Assembly: GCF_020781835.1 (NCBI RefSeq)
Contig: NZ_JAJGNJ010000013.1
Coordinates: forward strand, 1 to 64,000
Reading direction: 5' to 3'
Length of the DNA: 64,000 nucleotides
Source: Microbacterium testaceum
GTDB taxonomy: Bacteria; Actinomycetota; Actinomycetes; Actinomycetales; Microbacteriaceae
Shown here: in pieces, positions 30,799 through 40,079 of the stretch
Layout of the letters: each line of letters begins with the position of its first letter
How positions within the stretch are numbered: position 1 is the first letter of the stretch
Made by a program: the position numbers and the translations under genes
The notes under the pieces: model-generated
Told to the model about the DNA's origin: nothing
Database searches by the model: none
What the model saw: only the letters and a program-made list of their open reading frames with translations

Positions 30799-31721
30799 TC
30801 AACGCCCATCGCCGTGGTCGATAACGTCTGGCACGTCGGATGCCTCGGCGTCGGAGCCGTCGTCGGCGACGATGTCGAGCACCTCTTCGCGCACCGCGAG
30901 GCGCGCGCGGTCGGCGGCGTCGCTCATGCGGTCGGCGACGGCGATCTGCAGGGCGTTGAGCACGAGCAGCTGTACGAGCCCGCTGCCGAGAATGCCTTGA
31001 TCCCACGCCTGGAAGCGCGCACCGGCGACGAGCAGGTGGTCGGCGCGGGTGGTGAGCGGGGTACGGGCGAAGCTCGTGACCCCGATCACGGTGGCGCCGG
31101 CGTCGACGGCGGCGTCCGCAACCGCGAGGGTCACCGAGTTGGCGCCACTCGAGCTGACGATGAGGCACACATCACCGGGGGCGAGCACGCGGGCGGTGAG
31201 GTGGGCGACCACGCCGTCAGCGGGCGCTTCGCAGGGCCGGCCGTTGACGGCGAACGCGACGGCCGACGCCTGGGCGGCGGCGTGCGAGGCGCCGGTGCCC
31301 GAGATCAGCAGGCGCGGCGCGCGGGCGATGGCGTCGGCAGCGGCGTCGAACGCGACCGGGTCGATCGAGGCGAGCGCGGTCTGCAGCATCCCACCCGCCC
31401 CTCGGCCAGCCACCGCAGAAAGCCCTCGGTGCCGGCGGGTGCGTCGGGCGCGGCGGTGGCGTCGGCGGCGAGGTCACGCACGAGCAGCATGCGCAGGTGC
31501 TGAAAGCTGCGCAGCCCCAGCGCCTGGGCGGTGCGGCTGACGGTGGCCGGCGACGTGTTGGCGGCTTCGGCGAGGTCGGCGCCCGACATGTCGACCACGT
31601 CGTGGGGTCGCTCGGCGCAGATGCGGGCGACGCGCTGCGCGCTCGGTACGAGCGACGGCAGGATCGAGAGGATGTGGTCGATGGTTCCGCCGAGCGGCGG
31701 CTCGTTGAGGGGCGAGTTCAT
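30799..31721 (-). pseudogene. RpiR-family regulator split by a frameshift
   Basis: The first frame (from 31721, or a little upstream) holds an RpiR helix-turn-helix (VVDMSGADLAEAANTSPATVSRTAQALG, FQHLRMLLVRDLA). The second frame (from about 31405) holds the SIS sugar-phosphate-binding domain (RLLISGTGASHAAAQ, DVCLIVSSSGANSVTLAVADAA). They join near 31395-31405 at a G-rich run, one base out of phase. Intact, it would control the adjacent transport genes. A sequencing indel could also explain it. Confidence 0.75.
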
Positions 31722-31817
31722 GTAGCCGGTGATCACCTTTCGGGTTCGCCGCACATCGTATGGGCGCAATGCGACCACGACCCCAACCATAGGTGAACGC
31801 AGCGTTCATCGCCTCCG

Positions 31818-32156
31818 CTATCCGCGAAAGGCAATTTCATGACCTCCCTGCGTCCGCTCGAGCTCCCGAACAGTGCCATGCCCGCAAGGAAGTCGGCCAA
31901 GGGTGACTCGACCGAAGACGCCCACCTCGAGCGCCGCGATGGCGCCTACGATGACCGTCCGTGCGAGCCAGAGCCACGTGATCTGTCGATCCCGGCGGTC
32001 AAGCGCTCGAACGTTCCGCACGTCGATGTTCCGCTGGCGGGGGCGCCGGGGCAGCAGACACCGGTAACCAACGACGCGAAGAAGCCTGCCACGACGATGA
32101 CGCCCGCAGCGCGGAACCAGAGGGCGGGGGCGACGCGCGAAACTGATCCTGCTCAT
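31818..32156 (-). pseudogene. Possible decayed small membrane protein
   Basis: In one frame the C-terminal part is hydrophobic (TWLWLARTVIVGAIAALEVG). In a neighbouring frame the middle is too (RAAGVIVVAGFFASLVTGVCC). Two opposite single-base shifts would join them into one membrane protein of about 110 residues. This is suggestive only. The surrounding 31791-32397 holds no other credible gene. Confidence 0.3.
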
Positions 32157-32397
32157 GGCCCGATCAGACCGATGGCCACTCAGACGTGAAAGGGGAGACA
32201 TCGCGTAGGGCTGCGAGGGGGAGAGCAGCAGGCGTCGGATCCGCGACAACTCGTGCGAGACAGACCGCTCTGCCGGGGATGCTCCGCGAGCGAGAGAACC
32301 CCCGGTCAGCCCATCCGCGATGTGACAAGTCGAGTGAGATCCGACACATACTGCACCGCACACCCGGTGCAACACGTCGCCGTGGCGCGGAGTCGGG

Positions 32398-32991
32398 TCA
32401 GTCGTTGGAGTCGGTCGGCGGGGTCTGCGCCTGTCGCCGGCGCTCCCACTCGCCTCGCAGCCATTCGCCCTGTCGTTGTGCTGCAGCGCGGCTGATCCCT
32501 CGCGCCTTGGCCGGCGCCGGCGGGAACGGGGCACCCTCGTTGTAGAGCTGCTCAAGGCGGTCGGCTTCCCGCATGAAGGCGACCTCGACGAGACCGGCCA
32601 GCGCGGGCGCACCCTCCGGCTCATCCCTCGTCGACCACCACGCAGCCTTGAGGCGCGCGTGCAGCGCGACCGGCAGGTAGTAGGTCTGATGGCGGTATCC
32701 CGCGGCTCCTCTTGGGTTCACACCCTGGGCACGGTCGGGGGCAGGAGGGAAAGGGGAGCCGGCGTTGTAGAGCTGCTCGAGGCGGTTGGTCTCGCGGCCG
32801 ATGGCGACCTCGACGAGACCGGCCAGCGCGGGCGCACCCTCCGGCTCATCCCTCGTCGACCACCACGCAGCCTTGAGCCGTGCATGCAGCGCGACCGGCA
32901 GGAAGTATGCGATCGAGCGGTAGCCGGTGGCCGACACTGACCCGGCGGGTCGGTCGGTGTCACCAGCGGCGTTGACATCTGTTGAGGGCAC
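32398..32991 (-). CDS. Tandem ParB-C-like / ribbon-helix-helix protein (197 aa)
   Basis: Two near-identical halves: residues about 25-100 and 95-165 both carry LPVALHARLKAAWWSTRDE, then PEGAPALAGLVEVA, a REx-RLEQLYN helix and PFPPAP. This unit resembles the C-terminal domain of actinobacterial plasmid centromere-binding (ParB-like) proteins, normally present once. The second half continues into a longer helical tail. It could act as a single-chain dimer on DNA. The GTG start at 32991 is supported by a possible promoter (CTGACG, 17 bp, TAGGCT, near 33036-33064). It is unlinked to parA. Confidence 0.7.
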   Translation of the reverse strand: MPSTDVNAAGDTDRPAGSVSATGYRSIAYFLPVALHARLKAAWWSTRDEPEGAPALAGLVEVAIGRETNRLEQLYNAGSPFPPAPDRAQGVNPRGAAGYRHQTYYLPVALHARLKAAWWSTRDEPEGAPALAGLVEVAFMREADRLEQLYNEGAPFPPAPAKARGISRAAAQRQGEWLRGEWERRRQAQTPPTDSND

Positions 32992-33117
32992 GAGTCACCG
33001 TCTGGGTGGGAGAGGCTTCGGCCCCGTTTCGGGCCGGGGCTGCCCCCAGCCTACAGGCCGGTTTCCAGGCCGTCAGGAGGGTTACATGCCGCGAGTTGAC
33101 TCGGTTTTCCAGGGGGG

Positions 33118-34365
33118 TCAGAGGCGTCGGCAAGTGCCGTCTGTGGGACAGATCTCGATGCCATACAGGCGGAGGAACTCTTCGGGGGTCACGTAGCCGG
33201 CGTACTGCGAGGGGGCACCGAGTGCAGTCGCCTCCTGCAGCCCGGCGACGGCCTGATTCGTCGTCCCGTTCTTGTTGACGGCCAGGTGCAGGTGGCATCC
33301 CCCACTGGGCGGCACGTTCCCGACGACACCGATCTGCTGGCCGGCGGTGACGGTGTCTCCGACGTCGACGAGCCGCTCGCTCTTGTACATATGCAGGTAG
33401 GACACCACGAACCCATCGGGGTGCTTGATCGACAACCACAGTGAGCTGCTGAGAGTCACCGTGCCCGGCAGGACCGCGTAGACAGGGTCGCCGCACGGGT
33501 TTGGCCAGCGCTGCAGGTCGATTCCGACATGCCAACTCGACGCACCCGGAACGGTGATGTCGCGCGGCCCGTAGCCGGAGGTCATCTGGTAGCCGGCCGC
33601 AAGGGGGAAAGCGGCCTGCCCGACGACAGTGCTGCTGTCGCAGCTGATCGACCCGCCGACCGCGGTGATGATCTGCTGTGCTGCGGGCTCCCACTTGTCG
33701 TAAGCGGTCGGGTATGCGGAGACCTGCACGGTCTGCGCGGCCTCCCCCAGCCCCATGTCCTCCCAGCCGGGGATGTCGAGCAGCCCACGCGGCGATCCGC
33801 CGTTGGGGCCCTCCTCGCCGCCGAAGAACGCCTTGGCTGCGTAGAGGGGGTCCATGAGCTCCTCGACGGTGCCCCAGCCCGACACACGCTGCTGGAAGTA
33901 GTTGACGGAGTCGTGGTCGCTGCCGACCGCGTCGTGCGGGTAATCGAGGGACTCAGGCACGGAGGAGTTGGCGTACATCTTCAAGCCGGACTCCTGCAGC
34001 GCGGTCATGATCGCGATCTGCTGGCCCCGCGCGGACACGCCCAGTGAGCGGGCGACCGAGAGGATGGTGGCCGCGTGGCCGAGCTCCGTCGCACCGAGGG
34101 TGCGGGTCGATCCTCCTGTGGTCTGGACCTCGAGCTTGTCGGTGGTCAGCGACCCCGCGGTGCACTGCGACGACCCACCGCCGGAGGCGCCGGCGATCGC
34201 CATCATCAGGAACATCGTGTAGCCGGCGAAGAGCACCACCGGCACCAGCACGAGCGCGATCACCCAGAGGACGACCTTGCGCGAACCACCACCGTCCCCG
34301 TCGTCTCCCCCATTGACGGCGCCGGCGACGTCGGCAGAGCGCTCGAGTACTCCCGATGCGGACAT
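33118..34365 (-). CDS. T4SS cell-wall hydrolase: transglycosylase-like plus M23 peptidase (415 aa)
   Basis: One membrane helix (about 30-57) anchors an extracytoplasmic enzyme. The middle (about 85-210) resembles a lytic-transglycosylase-like domain, with TALQESGLKMYAN (catalytic-type Glu) and VNYFQQRVSGWG. The C-terminus is an M23 LytM peptidase with WHVGID (near 278) and HLHLAV (near 355), which supply the zinc ligands. It would open peptidoglycan for the transfer channel, like VirB1 or Tcp-type hydrolases. It is the last gene of the T4SS operon. Confidence 0.85.
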   Translation of the reverse strand: MSASGVLERSADVAGAVNGGDDGDGGGSRKVVLWVIALVLVPVVLFAGYTMFLMMAIAGASGGGSSQCTAGSLTTDKLEVQTTGGSTRTLGATELGHAATILSVARSLGVSARGQQIAIMTALQESGLKMYANSSVPESLDYPHDAVGSDHDSVNYFQQRVSGWGTVEELMDPLYAAKAFFGGEEGPNGGSPRGLLDIPGWEDMGLGEAAQTVQVSAYPTAYDKWEPAAQQIITAVGGSISCDSSTVVGQAAFPLAAGYQMTSGYGPRDITVPGASSWHVGIDLQRWPNPCGDPVYAVLPGTVTLSSSLWLSIKHPDGFVVSYLHMYKSERLVDVGDTVTAGQQIGVVGNVPPSGGCHLHLAVNKNGTTNQAVAGLQEATALGAPSQYAGYVTPEEFLRLYGIEICPTDGTCRRL

Positions 34366-34371
34366 GCGGGG

Positions 34372-36402
34372 TTACTTCTGTGCGATCGCGAGCCGGGCGC
34401 GCATCTCACCGCTGCGCGGAGAGCGAGGCGCGCGCGCCGGCAGGGACGAGATGTCGACGACACCTGACGAGGGGCGCCGTTCGATGTGTCCCATGCCCGA
34501 GGAGTCGACGACGATCCGTCGAGGACCGTCCGGGGTGCGCGTGGGCGCCGGGCCCTGGTCGACGACCATCGAGACCACCTTCGGGTCGCCCGCAGCTCGC
34601 GGCTTGCTCGCGCCTGCCGCGGCCGCGGAGACAGCCTTCGACGCTCCCTTGCTCGCGACTCGGCCACCGACCTCGAGCGCCGCGGCGCCGGCGGCGCCGG
34701 CCACACCGCCCGCTGCGGCACCCTTGCCGATCCGCGCGGCCGTGAAGACCAGGTCCGCGGTCTTCGAGGCCTTGGCGGCAGCACCCGCGCCAGCGCCGCC
34801 CCCAGAGCCCATCTGAGGCGACGGGAGGGCGGGACGGCTCGGTGAGCCGCCAGAGGGCGTCGAGGGCGGCTTGGGAGCCGCGGGCGGGCGTGTAGCGGTC
34901 ATTGTGCCGATGTCCTGCGCAGCCCCCGCGCCGAAGTTGATGGAGCGCGCGTCGACCTTGTTGTCAGGGCGACGCAGCGCCGCGGCCGCGACGGTGGATA
35001 CGGCGCTCATCGCCGCGACGGTCTTGACCCCGTCGCGCTGCGCCGGCGCGCCCTTGCCGATGCCGTACTTGGAGAGCTGCTCGGCGATCGACCGGCCGGT
35101 CTTCTTGGCAATGCGACGCGCTCGGATGATGAGGAACAGCAGCACGATCATCACCAGCGTCGCAAAGGTCATCTGCGCGACGAGCGGGATTCCCAGGCTG
35201 CTGAGCCCGGTGATCGCTGCGACGGTGAGCTTGAGGACGGCCGCCATGACGACTGCCATGAAGACGATGGCGACCAGGCCCATGAAGGTGTCGGCGAGGG
35301 ACTTCCACAGCGGGTATCGGTTGACCGGGAGGATCCCGATGTAGACGTTCCACATGGTCTTGAGTGCGGAGATCAGGAAGCCGAGAACCGTGACTAGGAA
35401 CAGCACCCCGAAGGCCATCGGCAGGATGAACAGGGTGAGCGCTCCGGGGGTCATCGTGACGGCCGTGAGCACCTGGCCGAAGTTCGGATTCTGGTTGAAC
35501 GTCTTCGCCGCCTCGTCGCACCCGCCGACCGCGTCACGGACCTCGTTGCCGCCGGTCTGGATGGGCGCCGAGTTGGTCATCGTGTCGGTGAACGTCGCGG
35601 CGCACTGCCCCTCGAGGGCGTGGCCGAACGCGATCGTCTGCGCAGGGATCTTCACGAAGATGTCGACCAGCTGCGACGTGACCGCAGCTGACAGCAGGTT
35701 CTCGGAGTCGAGCTCCGTGCTGTTGATGTCGTCGGTGACGACGACGGCAGCGATCTGACCGCCGTACTCCTGGGCGGTGTCGAATGCTCCGCCTGCGGCG
35801 GTGAGCGAGGCGATCGGGTTAGCGAGCAGACCGGTCGCCAGCACCGCACAGCACGCAGAGATGAACAACTCCGCCCACCCGGTGGAGTGCCGGCCGAGCA
35901 TGATCGCCAGGCCCGCGACACCGCCGGCGATCGTCAGCGCGAACGGGATCCATGCGATCTCGCCGAGGAAGTCCTGCAAGAGGTCGGCCAGCGCGCCGAA
36001 CGGTGCCGCGACGATGTCGACCCACTCGAAGGAGAGCAGCCAGTTGCAGAACCAGATCATCCACGACACCAGACCCAGATGCCCGGTCCAGATCGGGTCG
36101 ATCCACATGGAGATGAAGAACTTCCCCATCGTGAACACATCGCCGCGGTCCAGTGGAAGCACCGTGTAGTTGGTCAGCGGGACGCCGTCGCTGTCAGTGA
36201 TGTCGCCGCCGAGCATGAACGGGGACGAGCCGCCGCCGTCAGCGGCGAAGGCCCAGTACGTGTTGCCGAACAGGACCAGGAACAGGTCGATCAGGACGAC
36301 GGCGATGACCTTGCTCCACCGCGGGTGATCGTGCGCCCAGAAACGGACCCGCCAGAACGCGCCGCCCAGAGTCTCGAAGGTGTGCCGGTAGAAGGTGATC
36401 AT
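34372..36402 (-). CDS. VirB6/TrbL-like polytopic T4SS membrane protein (676 aa)
   Basis: Multiple hydrophobic helices between about 30 and 450 (for example VIAVVLIDLFLVLFGN, WIPFALTIAGGVAGLAIML, LTLFILPMAFGVLFLVTVLGFLI, ATLVMIVLLFLIIRARRIA) with an extended periplasmic region near 200-290. A basic and Ala/Pro-rich cytoplasmic tail of about 200 residues follows. This layout fits VirB6-like channel components. The ATG overlaps the stop of the VirB4 gene (ATGA). Confidence 0.8.
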   Translation of the reverse strand: MITFYRHTFETLGGAFWRVRFWAHDHPRWSKVIAVVLIDLFLVLFGNTYWAFAADGGGSSPFMLGGDITDSDGVPLTNYTVLPLDRGDVFTMGKFFISMWIDPIWTGHLGLVSWMIWFCNWLLSFEWVDIVAAPFGALADLLQDFLGEIAWIPFALTIAGGVAGLAIMLGRHSTGWAELFISACCAVLATGLLANPIASLTAAGGAFDTAQEYGGQIAAVVVTDDINSTELDSENLLSAAVTSQLVDIFVKIPAQTIAFGHALEGQCAATFTDTMTNSAPIQTGGNEVRDAVGGCDEAAKTFNQNPNFGQVLTAVTMTPGALTLFILPMAFGVLFLVTVLGFLISALKTMWNVYIGILPVNRYPLWKSLADTFMGLVAIVFMAVVMAAVLKLTVAAITGLSSLGIPLVAQMTFATLVMIVLLFLIIRARRIAKKTGRSIAEQLSKYGIGKGAPAQRDGVKTVAAMSAVSTVAAAALRRPDNKVDARSINFGAGAAQDIGTMTATRPPAAPKPPSTPSGGSPSRPALPSPQMGSGGGAGAGAAAKASKTADLVFTAARIGKGAAAGGVAGAAGAAALEVGGRVASKGASKAVSAAAAGASKPRAAGDPKVVSMVVDQGPAPTRTPDGPRRIVVDSSGMGHIERRPSSGVVDISSLPARAPRSPRSGEMRARLAIAQK

Positions 36403-38921
36403 GGTGTCACCAGAGACGGGGTCGACAGCACGGCTTCGCGGCGGTCGGGGCGCTCGGGCAGCGTCTTGCGGAACTTCCCGATTCGACCGCGCTGGTCACG
36501 GATCAGTCCCTCGCCGCGCCGCTCCGGGGCGACCTTTCCGTCCGCCCCGAGCGGGGACAGGTCTTCGGTGACCACCTGGACCATCGCCGGGTCCGCGGGC
36601 TCGCCGGTCAGCCACTCGATCGCGCGGCGAGCGAGCTCCTTGTCGGTCTGGCGCATCACGTAGCGGGTCTTGAGCAGGCCTCGGGTCTGGGTTTCTCCGA
36701 AGTCGGCGGGGTCGTGCGAGCCGAGGGCGAAGAACGCGCGGTGCTTGCGACCGTCGCGGATGCCGATGCGCAGGTCGCGCTCTCCCTCCGGTGACTGGGT
36801 GATGTGGTGGCACTCGTCGAAGTAGGCGCCGGCGAGCTCGCCGGGGTTCATGAAGCAGACCTCGCGGGAGATCCCCATGAGCATCGCGTACATGGCGCGG
36901 CCGTAGATCTTTTCCAGGGGCATCTCCTCGAACAGGTGCGCGTGCTCGAGCTCGGTCTTGTCTGGCAGCGACAGCCCATGGGTGAGGAAGACCAGGGCAC
37001 GCGATTTCAGGTCGACAGCGGTCAGCCCGTCATTGAAGAGAACCTCGCCGATGTCCTTCGACGCGACCAGGTTGATCAGGCCCGACAGCTCATCGCTCTC
37101 CGCCGAGGAGATCGTCTTGAGGTGCGCCCGCAGGCGACCGAGGCTGGTGATGTCGTGCGCGGCGACGTACTCCGGCTCGAGGAGGCGGGACAGGGCGACG
37201 CCTCGGGAGTCGCGGGCCCGGATGCCGAGCATCACCGCGAAGAGCGACTGCACCATGCGTGCGCCGACGAGAGGGCCGAACACCCGCAGCGGGTCCAGCG
37301 AGTACTCCGGGGTCATCAGGTCAACGATCGTCGTGGTGTCCGGCCGGAGGCTCTGCGCGAAAACCGCGTACTCCTTGGCCTCTGTGCGGTCGATCGCGAC
37401 GACGCGGCCGTTGCGGTCGACCGTGTCGCCCATGTCTCCCTTGAGCAGCACGCTCTTGCCGGCGCCGAGCTCGGCGACCACGCCGAAGCTGGCGCTGGTG
37501 TCGGCCTGGATACTGCCGTCCGCGTCGCGGAGGATCGGGGTGTGCCGGGCGGTGCTGATGTTCTCGCCGAAGCGGGCGCCCTTCTCGTCTCCGAGCTCGT
37601 TGCTGGAAAGCGGAACGCCGGTCGCGAACTCCCGGCCCGTCGTGATCTGGGTGAGCTCACGGACGATGCGCCCGGTGGGCGTGCCGGGGATCATCGCCCA
37701 CCAAAGCTCCTCCTGACCTCCCAGGGGAGCCTCGAGGAGGAAGTCAGCGCGCTTGTACTCGTCTGCCACGAACCGGCCCTTAGCCTTCGCGAGATCGGCG
37801 GTATCTGCCCCCACAGCGAACAGCACCGTCGCCTGAACCTCGACCTCCTTATCGGAGCGGTTGAGGGAGGCGTGGTAGGCGGCCAGCGTCTCCGCGATCT
37901 CTCCGAGGTCGGATCCGCCGCCGGTGATCGTCGCGGTGCCCTCCTGGTGCTTGTACTGCTCCTCGAGGGCGGTTTCGGCCTTCTTGTTGCGACGCTTGAC
38001 CTCGTCGGCGCCGGTGACGGTGAAACGGATCCCCCAGTCGACGTCAAGGGGGAACTGGTCGACGTGTGAGATCCACTCGACGCCGGGCGAAACCCAGCCG
38101 GCCTTGGGTGCGGCGACCATGGCCTGCACCACCTGGTAGGACGACGTCTCGTCCGCGTAGGGGCTGTGCACCTTGAGGTAGCGGCGCTTGAACGGGAGGA
38201 ACTGCTGCCCCTTGGGAAGGTCGCTCTGTCCGCCTTCGTCGAGCCATGGGTTCGGCATCGCGGAGGGCATCTGGAAGTGCGCGAGCTCGTCGACGCCGAA
38301 TCCGTCCTCGGTACCCTCGGCGGGCGGGACAGGGGCGGCGAGATCTGCGGAGAGGCCGCGCTGCTGCGAGTGAAGGGCGATCCAGATCTGCTCGGCCGGC
38401 GTTGCACGGGTCGGCTGGAACGCGGCCGGGATGCGAACCTCGATCTCCTTGGCCATCCGCGCGGCCGCAGCGATCTCGGAGTCGGTAGGCAGCTGACGGG
38501 GAAGAGCCAACGTGTCGCGCAGCTTGGTGTCGGCGGCGCGCACTGCCGACCTCGCGCGAGCCTTCATCGAACCGGCCGCGAGCGGGACCGAGAACCAGAA
38601 CGCGCGCGTTCCAAGCGGGATCTGCTCGAGCGCGTCCAGGGTCAGCTCGACCTCGCGCGCCCAGTCCGGACACTCGTCGATGCGAACACCGTCCAGCATC
38701 CGCTCCACGACAGACACCGGATCCAGGTCAGCGCACAGCCCCAGCAGCAGTCCCTCGCCCCGGTGCGCCTGGAAGAGCGCCTGGTGGTGCGCCTTGACGA
38801 GCTGCTTTGCCGCCGTGGTGGCGTAGGCATACGGGAGCGGCTGCAGCCGCCACGTAGCCCAGACCACGCCCGAGCGGGTCCACATCAGGTTGCTCGTCAT
38901 CGCTGTTGCCGGAATCTGCAT
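36399..38921 (-). CDS. virB4: VirB4-like T4SS ATPase (840 aa)
   Basis: The transfer-energising ATPase. Walker A is VVAELGAGKSVLLKGDM near residue 485. Walker B is AYFDECHHITQ near 700. The C-terminal region contains the RQTDKELARRAIEWL helix, typical of actinobacterial VirB4/TraC-like proteins, and the N-terminal 300 residues form the family's beta-rich domain. The length is normal. It is followed without a gap by the VirB6-like gene. The start could also be the ATG seven codons later. Confidence 0.88.
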   Translation of the reverse strand: MQIPATAMTSNLMWTRSGVVWATWRLQPLPYAYATTAAKQLVKAHHQALFQAHRGEGLLLGLCADLDPVSVVERMLDGVRIDECPDWAREVELTLDALEQIPLGTRAFWFSVPLAAGSMKARARSAVRAADTKLRDTLALPRQLPTDSEIAAAARMAKEIEVRIPAAFQPTRATPAEQIWIALHSQQRGLSADLAAPVPPAEGTEDGFGVDELAHFQMPSAMPNPWLDEGGQSDLPKGQQFLPFKRRYLKVHSPYADETSSYQVVQAMVAAPKAGWVSPGVEWISHVDQFPLDVDWGIRFTVTGADEVKRRNKKAETALEEQYKHQEGTATITGGGSDLGEIAETLAAYHASLNRSDKEVEVQATVLFAVGADTADLAKAKGRFVADEYKRADFLLEAPLGGQEELWWAMIPGTPTGRIVRELTQITTGREFATGVPLSSNELGDEKGARFGENISTARHTPILRDADGSIQADTSASFGVVAELGAGKSVLLKGDMGDTVDRNGRVVAIDRTEAKEYAVFAQSLRPDTTTIVDLMTPEYSLDPLRVFGPLVGARMVQSLFAVMLGIRARDSRGVALSRLLEPEYVAAHDITSLGRLRAHLKTISSAESDELSGLINLVASKDIGEVLFNDGLTAVDLKSRALVFLTHGLSLPDKTELEHAHLFEEMPLEKIYGRAMYAMLMGISREVCFMNPGELAGAYFDECHHITQSPEGERDLRIGIRDGRKHRAFFALGSHDPADFGETQTRGLLKTRYVMRQTDKELARRAIEWLTGEPADPAMVQVVTEDLSPLGADGKVAPERRGEGLIRDQRGRIGKFRKTLPERPDRREAVLSTPSLVTP

Positions 38922-38935
38922 CGTCGTCTCGTTTC

Positions 38936-39151
38936 TCAGTCGGTCGGCGTGGCCAGCAGCAGATCGCGACCGCCGCTGAGGGGTGCCGTGATCGGCGTGC
39001 CGCCGAGGATGGGGAGGAGGGCTGCGTAGCTCGTGGTAGCGGGGTCCGCACAGATCGGCCCACGCGCGGTCTCCGCCTTGACCACGAGGGTCTTGATGAC
39101 GTAGCCGCGGCCTCGGCCGATGATGCCGAGCGGGATGTCGGTGTTGTTCAT
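38936..39151 (-). CDS. Hypothetical T4SS-operon protein (71 aa)
   Basis: Begins MNNTDIPLGIIGRGRGYVIKTLVVKAETARG, followed by a Gly/Ala/Leu-rich segment. No membrane helix. GAGGAGGCAACTG precedes the ATG. It sits between the PrgI-like and VirB4 genes, so a structural or assembly role in the transfer machinery is likely, but it is not recognised. Confidence 0.6.
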   Translation of the reverse strand: MNNTDIPLGIIGRGRGYVIKTLVVKAETARGPICADPATTSYAALLPILGGTPITAPLSGGRDLLLATPTD

Positions 39152-39153
39152 GG

Positions 39154-39729
39154 TCAGTTGCCTCCTCGGGCTTGCTGCAGCAGGCGCTCGACGCCGCTGA
39201 CCGCGTGTGCGGGTGCGTGCGCCGGCAGCGGCGTCGAGCGCGGCTGCAGGACCGGCTGCGCCACGACGGGCGCTTCCGGTGCGGGTGCGGTGGTCTCGCT
39301 ATCCGGGGTGGTGAGCGTGGCTCCGACCGGCTCGGCGATCGTTGTTCCGCCGCCTGCGAAGTGGGGCGGGCGAACCCGCATGGTCACTCCGCGGTAGCGG
39401 CCGGCTGCGGGGCGGGTCATCGCGGACAGGCCGCTGGTGATGATGCTCAGCAGGTTCCGGCGTGTGGCCGGGATCCTTCCGGCTCCCCACGCTGCTCCCC
39501 AGGACACGAAGGCAGCGACGGGGATATCGACGATCGGAGAGCCAGTCCCCCACACGCTCTGCGTCAGCAGGGCGACGACCAGGACGATCGCCAGGACGAC
39601 GCCCTGCGTCAGCGTGTAGGGGCCCCCGGGGATCTTCGTGCCGTCGTGGAGACGGCCGATGAACTTTGGGAACCGGCGGCTGCGCGTGTAGAAGCGCGCA
39701 ACCTCTCTCTCTTCGTCGCGATCGGCCAC
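39154..39729 (-). CDS. PrgI/SCO6810-like T4SS membrane protein (191 aa)
   Basis: Starts at the GTG 39729 with AAAGGGG upstream (a longer reading would run back through the pilin gene). A basic N-terminus (RFYTRSRRFPKFIGRL) is followed by two hydrophobic segments (LTQGVVLAIVLVVALLTQSVW and IVDIPVAAFVSWGAAWGAG), and then a Pro-rich cytoplasmic tail. This two-helix pattern and position before VirB4 fit PrgI-type (VirB3-equivalent) proteins of Gram-positive T4SS. Confidence 0.7.
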   Translation of the reverse strand: MADRDEEREVARFYTRSRRFPKFIGRLHDGTKIPGGPYTLTQGVVLAIVLVVALLTQSVWGTGSPIVDIPVAAFVSWGAAWGAGRIPATRRNLLSIITSGLSAMTRPAAGRYRGVTMRVRPPHFAGGGTTIAEPVGATLTTPDSETTAPAPEAPVVAQPVLQPRSTPLPAHAPAHAVSGVERLLQQARGGN

Positions 39730-39739
39730 GTTCGCCCCT

Positions 39740-40063
39740 TTACGCGACCAGCCGGTAGACCGTGTCGCCGGCCGCGGTGGTGGTCTCGTTGAGCACCAGG
39801 GCGTCCGCCGGAGCTGCGATCTGATGGATCGTGACTCCGATGGCGTCGACGGTCTCGGTCTGGATGAGGCCCATGACCCACTCGCCACCGCCGGCGGCGA
39901 GGAACATGGCCAGGCCGCACGCGATGCCGGTGATGATGGTCGTCGCCATGGCGAACCGCACCTTGGCGGCGACGACGAAGAAGATCACTGCTGCTGCGAG
40001 AAACACGACCGCCCGGAAAGCAGTCGTCGCATCAGCGGTGATCCCGTTGATCCAATCGAACAT
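39740..40063 (-). CDS. Small T4SS membrane protein, pilin-like or VirB2-like (107 aa)
   Basis: Two hydrophobic segments: about 18-33 (VVFLAAAVIFFVVAAKV) and 38-57 (ATTIITGIACGLAMFLAAGG), with a 45-residue soluble tail. Size, topology and position just after the TcpC-like gene resemble VirB2/TrbC-type subunits. A pilus role is inferred. GGAAGGAACACC lies before the ATG. Confidence 0.6.
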   Translation of the reverse strand: MFDWINGITADATTAFRAVVFLAAAVIFFVVAAKVRFAMATTIITGIACGLAMFLAAGGGEWVMGLIQTETVDAIGVTIHQIAAPADALVLNETTTAAGDTVYRLVA

Positions 40064-40079
40064 GGTTGGTGTTCCTTCC

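Noticed and set aside
31839..32189. Plus-strand 116-codon ORF starting MTSLRPLELPNS
   Set aside because: It is Pro/Arg/Thr-rich with no fold pattern and is the complement of the hydrophobic minus-strand frames. Not supported as a gene.
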